Source: Lachnospiraceae bacterium
GTDB taxonomy: Bacteria > Bacillota > Clostridia > Lachnospirales > Lachnospiraceae
Assembly (NCBI GenBank): GCA_022766515.1
Contig: JALEPA010000217.1
Location: forward strand, 1 to 32,274
Length of the DNA: 32,274 nucleotides
Direction of reading: 5' to 3'
The stretch's first letter is position 1. Each line of letters begins with the position of its first letter. Positions 26,303-32,274 of this stretch are shown in pieces. Both the position numbers and the translations under genes were made by a program. Under the pieces are notes generated by a model. That model searched no databases. It saw only the letters and a list, made by a program, of their open reading frames with translations, and was not told where the DNA came from.

Positions 26303-27022
26303 GTGGGAAAACGCGTTTTTCTGGCTCAGTATATTTTTAAGTGTGCGGGGTTGGGATGTTTGGTTTCGTATCTGTTTTACAGAAATGTCTGGATTTCTTG
26401 TGTCGCAGGTGCAGGCGCGATGGTGTACGGTGTGTACAGTTGCAGAGGACAATGGAAAAAGCGGCAGTCGGGGCGCATGATCGTTGAGTTCCGAGAGATG
26501 CTGCAAGGAATTTCAGCAGCTTTACAGGCAGGATATTCTATCGAAAATGCATTGGAAGAATCAGGGAAAGATTTGCAGATTCTATATGCGCAGCAGTCGA
26601 TGCTGCTTCCATATATTCGGGAGATGACTGGACAGATTCGATTAAATCAATCGGTGGAAGAGGTTTTTTCGCAGTTTGCAAGAACTGTTTGTCTGGAGGA
26701 TGTTGATCGTTTTGCTCAAACATTACGAACCGCAAAGCGGACAGGAGGAAATCTTATTGGCATCACCAAAATGACGGCAGACCGCATCAGTGAAAAGTTG
26801 GAGGTGAAGCGGGAAATTGACAGTATGATTGCCGGAAAGCAAATGGAAGCAAATATTATGCGGATTATCCCGTTGGGAATGATCGGTTACTTTTGGCTCT
26901 GCTCCCCTGGATTTCTGGATGTGTTATATCAAGGGGCAGGGAGAGTCGTCATGACGGTTTTGTTACTGGTATATGGGCTGGCTGCGCATTGGACACGAAA
27001 GATCAGCCAAATTGTTGTATAG
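26303..27022 (+). CDS. tadB: TadB-type T2SSF membrane protein
   Basis: FREMLQGISAALQAGYSIENALEES...FAQTLRTAKRTGGNLIGITKMTADRISEK with flanking TM segments. Confidence 0.88.
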   Translation: MGKRVFLAQYIFKCAGLGCLVSYLFYRNVWISCVAGAGAMVYGVYSCRGQWKKRQSGRMIVEFREMLQGISAALQAGYSIENALEESGKDLQILYAQQSMLLPYIREMTGQIRLNQSVEEVFSQFARTVCLEDVDRFAQTLRTAKRTGGNLIGITKMTADRISEKLEVKREIDSMIAGKQMEANIMRIIPLGMIGYFWLCSPGFLDVLYQGAGRVVMTVLLLVYGLAAHWTRKISQIVV

Positions 27023-27041
27023 AACATAGGGGGGTGTCGCA

Positions 27042-28400
27042 ATGAGACAGCGGATTGTGGAGGCAATCCTCAAGACAAAAGTGGGAAGAATGATAGCGGA
27101 TCGTCAGCTGGATAGCTTATCAAGGCTCTATGTGGGAAAGAGTCGACAGGAACTGCGTCAGCAATATATAGAGAGTCGCTTAAAAGTAATGGTACCGTTA
27201 CTGGTGGTGGTACTTCTTGTCTATGCCGGTGTGTACATAGGATCTGGTCCGGCAACACAGATCTTACAGGACGCCTTGTTACAGAGAGAGGATCCGGGTG
27301 GAAATACCCGTACTGTTGCATTGCAGGTAGAGGTGGAAGGGATTGAAAAGCAGGTTCAACTGAAAGTGTCAGCAAGAGAGCTGAATCGGGAACAACTGGA
27401 GGCTGAGTTTGTTAAAGGCGAAAAATATCTGTCAGAGCATTACCTTGGGAAAAATAGATCTGCGGAACAGGTCAGTAAACCATTGTGCCTCATGACGGAA
27501 CTTCCGAATAGCCCGCTTGCAGTCGAATGGCGTTTGGATGGACAGGGATTGGTACAGGAAGATGGATCGCTGCAATGTTCAGACATCGAAGAACCAACCT
27601 CCGTGGAGATCACGGCGTGTCTTAGCTATCAGGAAGAGGAATATCTTATTCCTTTTCAGATGACGATTCTTCCCCAAAACAGGTCAAATGAGGAATTGTT
27701 TTGGCTACATTGGAATGAGGCGGTTGACAGGGCGTTGGAAACTACGTCCACAGAACAGACGGTAAAATTGCCGGAAACAGTTGATGGGAAGGCTGTGCAG
27801 TATTATACAACACAGGAGTCTCAAGCCGGGTGGATCGCTTTTGCCGGAATTTTACTGTTGGGTCTGATGCCGTTGGTTATGAATCAGCGCATAAAACAGC
27901 AGATGGTGCTAAGGGAAAAACAGTTACAGAGGGATTACCCTGATATGATCGAGCAATTTGTATTGTTGGTAGGTGCCGGATTGCCAATAAAGGGTGCTTG
28001 GACACGAATGGCGGGACGGTATTTACAGACGCAGGAAAATAAAGGTGCGGATAAGAAAACGATAGCCGCAAATAAAAAATACTTATATGAGGAAATGTGT
28101 GTCACAATGCGTGAAATGGAAAGTGGGATGTGTGAACAAAAAGCATATGAGTTGTTTGGAAAAAGAGTAGGGATGTTATGTTATATGAAATTTAGTTCTC
28201 TGCTTGTGCAAAATCTCAAAAAAGGATCAGAGGACTTGTTGCGTTTGTTGGAGCAGGAGGCAACGGAATCCTTTCGTATGCGCAAGGAATATGCGATGAA
28301 ATGTGGCGAGGAGGCAAGTACACGATTGCTGTTCCCGATGATGCTTATGCTTTTGGTGGTATTTGCCATTATTTTATACGCAGCATTTCAAAGCATGTAG
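27042..28400 (+). CDS. tadC: TadC-type T2SSF membrane protein with large extracytoplasmic insertion
   Basis: C-terminal T2SSF segment (QLQRDYPDMIEQFVLLVGAGLPIKGAWTRMA...CYMKFSSLLVQNLKKGSEDLLRLLEQEATESFRMR); ~200-aa hydrophilic insert after first TM. Confidence 0.85.
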   Translation: MRQRIVEAILKTKVGRMIADRQLDSLSRLYVGKSRQELRQQYIESRLKVMVPLLVVVLLVYAGVYIGSGPATQILQDALLQREDPGGNTRTVALQVEVEGIEKQVQLKVSARELNREQLEAEFVKGEKYLSEHYLGKNRSAEQVSKPLCLMTELPNSPLAVEWRLDGQGLVQEDGSLQCSDIEEPTSVEITACLSYQEEEYLIPFQMTILPQNRSNEELFWLHWNEAVDRALETTSTEQTVKLPETVDGKAVQYYTTQESQAGWIAFAGILLLGLMPLVMNQRIKQQMVLREKQLQRDYPDMIEQFVLLVGAGLPIKGAWTRMAGRYLQTQENKGADKKTIAANKKYLYEEMCVTMREMESGMCEQKAYELFGKRVGMLCYMKFSSLLVQNLKKGSEDLLRLLEQEATESFRMRKEYAMKCGEEASTRLLFPMMLMLLVVFAIILYAAFQSM

Positions 28401-28517
28401 GTTATCACCGTGTCACAAAATTGTAGTTTAAGAAAAGGTATCTGTGGTGCAAGAGATGCCGCAGAAAAATTAAGTATCAATGAACCGAAATTTTCGGGGA
28501 AAGGAATAGGTGGTTTT

Positions 28518-28715
28518 ATGAGAAGAAAAATGAAGAATTTTTGGAAAGATGAATCTGGTGTTGGAGTAGTGGAGTTGATATTGATCTTGGTGATCTTAAT
28601 TATGATCATTGTTATCTTTCGCACTCAGATTACCAGCATTATTACATCAGCGTTTGAACAGATCAACGAAAAGGCAGGAACTGTCAATTCTGCTATAACT
28701 ATTAAGAAAAAATAG
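28518..28715 (+). CDS. Flp-type pilin (Flp1-like)
   Basis: MRRKMKNFWKDESGVGVVELILILVILIMIIVIFRTQITSIITSAFEQINEKAG; ATG at 28518. Confidence 0.88.
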   Translation: MRRKMKNFWKDESGVGVVELILILVILIMIIVIFRTQITSIITSAFEQINEKAGTVNSAITIKKK

Positions 28716-28753
28716 GAGAGCCTTGACGCTGTTGGAAAGGAGGCAAAACATTT

Positions 28754-30373
28754 TTGGATGGATGGGAGATTGATCGGAAGATGCAGAAGGCGATTGGGAA
28801 AAACAGCCAACCTTTATTGATGAAGGGAAGTATAACGGTATTTTTGGCGCTGATATTTGGAATTTTACTGTCCCTTGTGACGGTCACATTGGAAAATGTA
28901 AGAGTGTTGACAGCAAAAAGCTATGTTGAAATGGGAACGGAGGCAGCGATACGAGCAGCTTTTGGAGAATATAACCGGGAACTTTATGAGGAATATGGTC
29001 TGTTTGGTTATGGTGGCTATGGACAGGAAGATGCGAATTCTCTATTGGAGACGATTGCCGAAAACATACGGTGTTGTATGGGAGAAGATCGAGAAGAGGG
29101 TTCGACGGATCTGCATCAGCTTACTTTAGAAAACTGTCAATACCAAGACACTTGTTCCATGACAGAGGAACAGGGGTTTTATGAGCAGATCCAACAGTGC
29201 TTAAAAGTAAAAGGTGTCCAAAATATCGTACAGAACATTATGGGACAACATAATGAGAGTACAAAAGGTGGGCAGAAGTTATCAATTGACAAGTCATTGA
29301 AGGAAACAGAATCATATGAAAAAGGGGAGTATGTGCCGGCAGAGTCGACATCAGTGCCATCCGCTGCACCAGGTGCAATGCCAGTGCCGTCTGTTACTCC
29401 TGATGCGTCACCATTACCATCTGCGATTCCTAGTGCGACAGCGGAGCAAACAACTGAGAAGTTGCCGGATAAGGAAAATCCTTTAATGACATTCCGTGAA
29501 CTATTGCGTGATGGAGTATTGCACTTGGTGTGCGATCTCCCGGAGGAAAAGGCGGTGGAATTGCCGGATAGCACAGCCGGATTGCTACGAGGCTTGCTGG
29601 CAGATAGAAAGGAGTGTGGAGCAATTCAAGAGGTCGCAGTGCAGAAGGCAGAACTGTTAAGTTATGCCAATGAGATGTTTAGCTCTTACACTACTGATAA
29701 ACAGCGGACGACCAGATGCGGGCTGGAGTATCTGGTTACCGGCAAGGAGGCAGAGAGAGACTGCTTGGCAGATATTGTTTATCGATTATTGGCATTGAGA
29801 ACAGCAGTCAATTTCGTATATGTCAATAGTGACCAAACGATAAAAGCAGAAAGTCTCGCTACGGCAACAGCAATTACAACAGCAATCGCATTGCCAGTTT
29901 TGACAACGCCAATACAACAGACGATTTTACTTGTTTTGGCGGTGGAAGAAAGCTTGGTCGATATCACGGCGTTATTACAGGGGAGGATCGTGCCGCTTAC
30001 AAAAAATCGTACCAATTTTCAGATTAAATATGCAGAGATCTGTTCGGCGGGAAAGACATTTTTTGCCCAGAAGGCAAAGGGCTATCCGTTAGCTGATGGG
30101 AAGCTGTTGGCACAGGGAGGGTTTAGTTATACACATTATTTATTGTTGTTTTTGTTATTTCAACAGCAGGATGTGATACGAACCAGAATGTGCGAACTGA
30201 TCCAAATAGATCTGCGGGAAAAATATCAACAGAGTTTTTCGATGGAGCGTTGTATTCAGGGAGTGTCCGTGAAGGTTGAGTATGAACAAAAGCTCTTTTG
30301 GAATCGTTTTTATGATAAGGAACAGGATGCAGTAGAGAGGCGTACGGTTTTGGTGAAACATCACTATCAATAG
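28754..30373 (+). CDS. DUF5702-like Tad-associated membrane protein (TTG start)
   Basis: GSITVFLALIFGILLSLVTVTLENVRVLTAKSYVEMGTEAAIRAAFGEYNRELYEEYGLFGYGGYG; AAAGGAGG RBS. Confidence 0.75.
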   Translation: MDGWEIDRKMQKAIGKNSQPLLMKGSITVFLALIFGILLSLVTVTLENVRVLTAKSYVEMGTEAAIRAAFGEYNRELYEEYGLFGYGGYGQEDANSLLETIAENIRCCMGEDREEGSTDLHQLTLENCQYQDTCSMTEEQGFYEQIQQCLKVKGVQNIVQNIMGQHNESTKGGQKLSIDKSLKETESYEKGEYVPAESTSVPSAAPGAMPVPSVTPDASPLPSAIPSATAEQTTEKLPDKENPLMTFRELLRDGVLHLVCDLPEEKAVELPDSTAGLLRGLLADRKECGAIQEVAVQKAELLSYANEMFSSYTTDKQRTTRCGLEYLVTGKEAERDCLADIVYRLLALRTAVNFVYVNSDQTIKAESLATATAITTAIALPVLTTPIQQTILLVLAVEESLVDITALLQGRIVPLTKNRTNFQIKYAEICSAGKTFFAQKAKGYPLADGKLLAQGGFSYTHYLLLFLLFQQQDVIRTRMCELIQIDLREKYQQSFSMERCIQGVSVKVEYEQKLFWNRFYDKEQDAVERRTVLVKHHYQ

Positions 30374-30380
30374 GATAGTT

Positions 30381-30523
30381 TAATCGAAAGTCTGGAAGGG
30401 TGTCCTCTATTTCATATAACAAATGATTTTGAATAGATTCTGTTTTTGTCAATAAAAGAAATATGTTGAAGGCTTCTCCGTACCCGTTTGTGAATAGAGG
30501 ATGTCCTTCCAGGCTTTTGATTA
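30381..30523 (+). repeat. Long imperfect inverted repeat (30-bp arms) between DUF5702 and TadE-like genes
   Basis: TAATCGAAAGTCTGGAAGGGTGTCCTCTAT (30381-30410) pairs with ATAGAGGATGTCCTTCCAGGCTTTTGATTA (30494-30523); the five non-Watson-Crick pairs are all G-U. Confidence 0.92.
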
Positions 30524-30621
30524 TGGATTGTATTGTGAGGAAAAGGGGGGAACAAGGTTTAGCGGCCGAGAGGTGTTGTAAAAAAATCACCTTTCATAGT
30601 GAGGTGTTTTGCAAGGGGGCG

Positions 30622-31377
30622 ATGACGATTCAAAAATGCAGGAAGAACATACGATGTGGTAAAACAGCAAGGAAATATTGTCAGGGTTCTGTGACGGTGG
30701 AAGCTTGTTTGGTCGTGCCGATATTTTTTCTCGTACTATTTTCACTTTTTTATCTGTTTGAAGTGCTGAATTTGCAGCAAAGTTTGATAGAAGAGTTATC
30801 GGAGTGTGGCAGAAAGTATGAGGCATATGGCGTGAAAGTTCCTACGGTGATGACAGAAGATCAAAAAATCCGTCTCTTGCAATGGGATGTATCGGAGGAT
30901 GTGGGAACATGCAGCTGTGTTTGGAAAGAGGAAATCCCGGTATTCGGCAGGTGGTTTGTGATACATGGAAAACAGAGCGTTCCGGTCAGGGCTTATACGG
31001 GTGTCAGCATGGTAGGAGATGAGTCGGATGAAGAAGGTGTGGTGTATGTAACTGGTAATGGCACAGTATATCATGAGGATATTATGTGTACTTATTTGAA
31101 ATTGGGGATTCAAGAAGTGAGTTATGCCAGAGTGGGGCAGCTTCGGAATCGTTCCGGTGCAATCTATAAAAGTTGCGAGCGATGTATGAAAGGGCAGCAA
31201 CAACTTTTACAGAGCGACAAGTTGTACATTACGCCTTATGGAGACAAGTATCATAAAGTAAAAACCTGTCAGGGATTGAAGCGCACGATACGGGAAGTGC
31301 CGAGGTCACAGATTGGAAATCTGCCTCCGTGCAGCAAATGCGGCAAAACCAAAGGGAATGGGACAAGTACAAAGTAA
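30622..31377 (+). CDS. TadE-like pseudopilin with two C-terminal YHx4C...CxxC modules
   Basis: GSVTVEACLVVPIFFLVLFSLFYLFEV TM; VYVTGNGTVYHEDIMC...CERC and LYITPYGDKYHKVKTC...CSKC. ATG at 30622 after AAGGGGG, shorter than the track ORF. Confidence 0.78.
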   Translation: MTIQKCRKNIRCGKTARKYCQGSVTVEACLVVPIFFLVLFSLFYLFEVLNLQQSLIEELSECGRKYEAYGVKVPTVMTEDQKIRLLQWDVSEDVGTCSCVWKEEIPVFGRWFVIHGKQSVPVRAYTGVSMVGDESDEEGVVYVTGNGTVYHEDIMCTYLKLGIQEVSYARVGQLRNRSGAIYKSCERCMKGQQQLLQSDKLYITPYGDKYHKVKTCQGLKRTIREVPRSQIGNLPPCSKCGKTKGNGTSTK

Positions 31378-31411
31378 AGTATGGCATTAGATAGGGAAAG
31401 GAGCTGATAAG

Positions 31412-31837
31412 ATGGTCGAGAGTGTATTATGCGTAGCTTTAGGAATCAGTAGTGTGGTGGATATTCACAGGAAGGAAATTCCGGTTGTTGTACTGTTTAT
31501 TGCGGCAATCTGGATTTCTGTTGTCTTATATTTGCAGGGAGAACTGCAATATGGGCGGATGCTTGGCGTTTTTGCAATCTGGGGGATATTTACCATGATC
31601 AGTTTGTTGACAAAGGGACGCTTAGGAGTTGGAGATGGAATGCTGTTTGCGCTGGTCGGACTTGCAATGGGGATTCAGAGTAATATCGCAATTATCATGT
31701 TGTGCTTTTTGTTTGCTTTTGTATTGGCGGTAGGAATGATCGCTTTGCGTAAAGCGACAAGGCAGACGCAAATGCCATTGGCACCACTTGTCTTTGTGAG
31801 TACCATTGTGTTTCTTGTATTGCAGCAGACGGCATGA
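31412..31837 (+). CDS. tadV: A24 prepilin peptidase (TadV/CpaA type)
   Basis: SSVVDIHRKEIP and GVGDGMLFALVGLAMG catalytic Asp motifs; multi-TM. Confidence 0.9.
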   Translation: MVESVLCVALGISSVVDIHRKEIPVVVLFIAAIWISVVLYLQGELQYGRMLGVFAIWGIFTMISLLTKGRLGVGDGMLFALVGLAMGIQSNIAIIMLCFLFAFVLAVGMIALRKATRQTQMPLAPLVFVSTIVFLVLQQTA

Positions 31838-31841
31838 TGAG

Positions 31842-31958
31842 AAGGCAACGATTACCAGATGGAAGTAGTAATTAGTGCAAGGTGGCAGTGATTGCCGGAT
31901 GGAAATAGCAATTAGTGGAAGGTGCCAGTGATTACCGGAAGAGAATATCGATTATTGG
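31842..31958 (+). repeat. Three tandem ~40-bp repeats between tadV and the next TadE-like gene
   Basis: AAGGCAACGATTACCAGATGGAAGTAGTAATTAGTGC (37) / AAGGTGGCAGTGATTGCCGGATGGAAATAGCAATTAGTGG (40) / AAGGTGCCAGTGATTACCGGAAGAGAATATCGATTATTGG (40). Confidence 0.93.
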
Positions 31959-31973
31959 AAAGGGATAGATATC

Positions 31974-32274
31974 ATGGATAAAAATAGGCAGGGACAAAGG
32001 CGAATAATCCGGTGTTATGTTTCGGGAAGCTATACGGTGGAAATGGCATTTGTTTTCCCGATCATCTTGGGGATTTTGTTTGCTATTTTGTTTGTATTAT
32101 TTTATAAGCATGATGAACTGATGGTGCAGCATAATTTGCGGGAAGGGTTGCTGCAACATGAGGATACATTACCGAAGAAGCAGGAATGGAAATCTGAGCT
32201 GCAAGCAAATCTGTGGATGGGGCAGGTCAAAAGCTGTGAGATCAAGCAGAATATCAAAGAAATCCGAGGAAATG
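31974..32274 (+). CDS. TadE-like pseudopilin, 3' truncated by window end
   Basis: MDKNRQGQRRIIRCYVSGSYTVEMAFVFPIILGILFAILFVLFYKHDELMVQHNLREGLLQ; AAAGGGATAG upstream. Confidence 0.8.
   Translation, partial: MDKNRQGQRRIIRCYVSGSYTVEMAFVFPIILGILFAILFVLFYKHDELMVQHNLREGLLQHEDTLPKKQEWKSELQANLWMGQVKSCEIKQNIKEIRGN

Overview
This is a chromosomal window from a low-to-moderate GC Firmicute. The gene content suggests a Lachnospiraceae member near Roseburia/Agathobacter (inference). From left to right it contains: the end of an M14 carboxypeptidase; three paralogous secreted proteins with Lys-rich Big_2 and divergent CAP domains, with a ybaK-type deacylase between the second and third; a promoter- and terminator-bounded non-coding interval (candidate ncRNA); a family-5 solute-binding lipoprotein; DUF951-rpsF-ssb-rpsR; a composite palindromic repeat; a DUF4358/DHHW/MBOAT/DHHW cluster; an SH3-NlpC/P60 hydrolase with WalR-like boxes in its promoter; a D,D-carboxypeptidase with a very basic tail; tRNA-Arg(CCT); clpX; a Csp-like S8 protease; DUF2508 and BofA-like genes; and a Tad/Flp pilus operon that runs off the right edge. 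The observations I rate highest are: (1) the ~265-nt candidate ncRNA, (2) three unrelated tandem-repeat arrays in three intergenic gaps of the Tad operon, (3) a ~30-bp imperfect hairpin in the same operon whose mismatches are all G-U on the coding strand, (4) a TadE-like protein with a duplicated YHx4C...CxxC module, and (5) two exact matches to the WalR dyad consensus at the NlpC/P60 promoter. All assignments come from reading the sequence. No database search or structure prediction was run.
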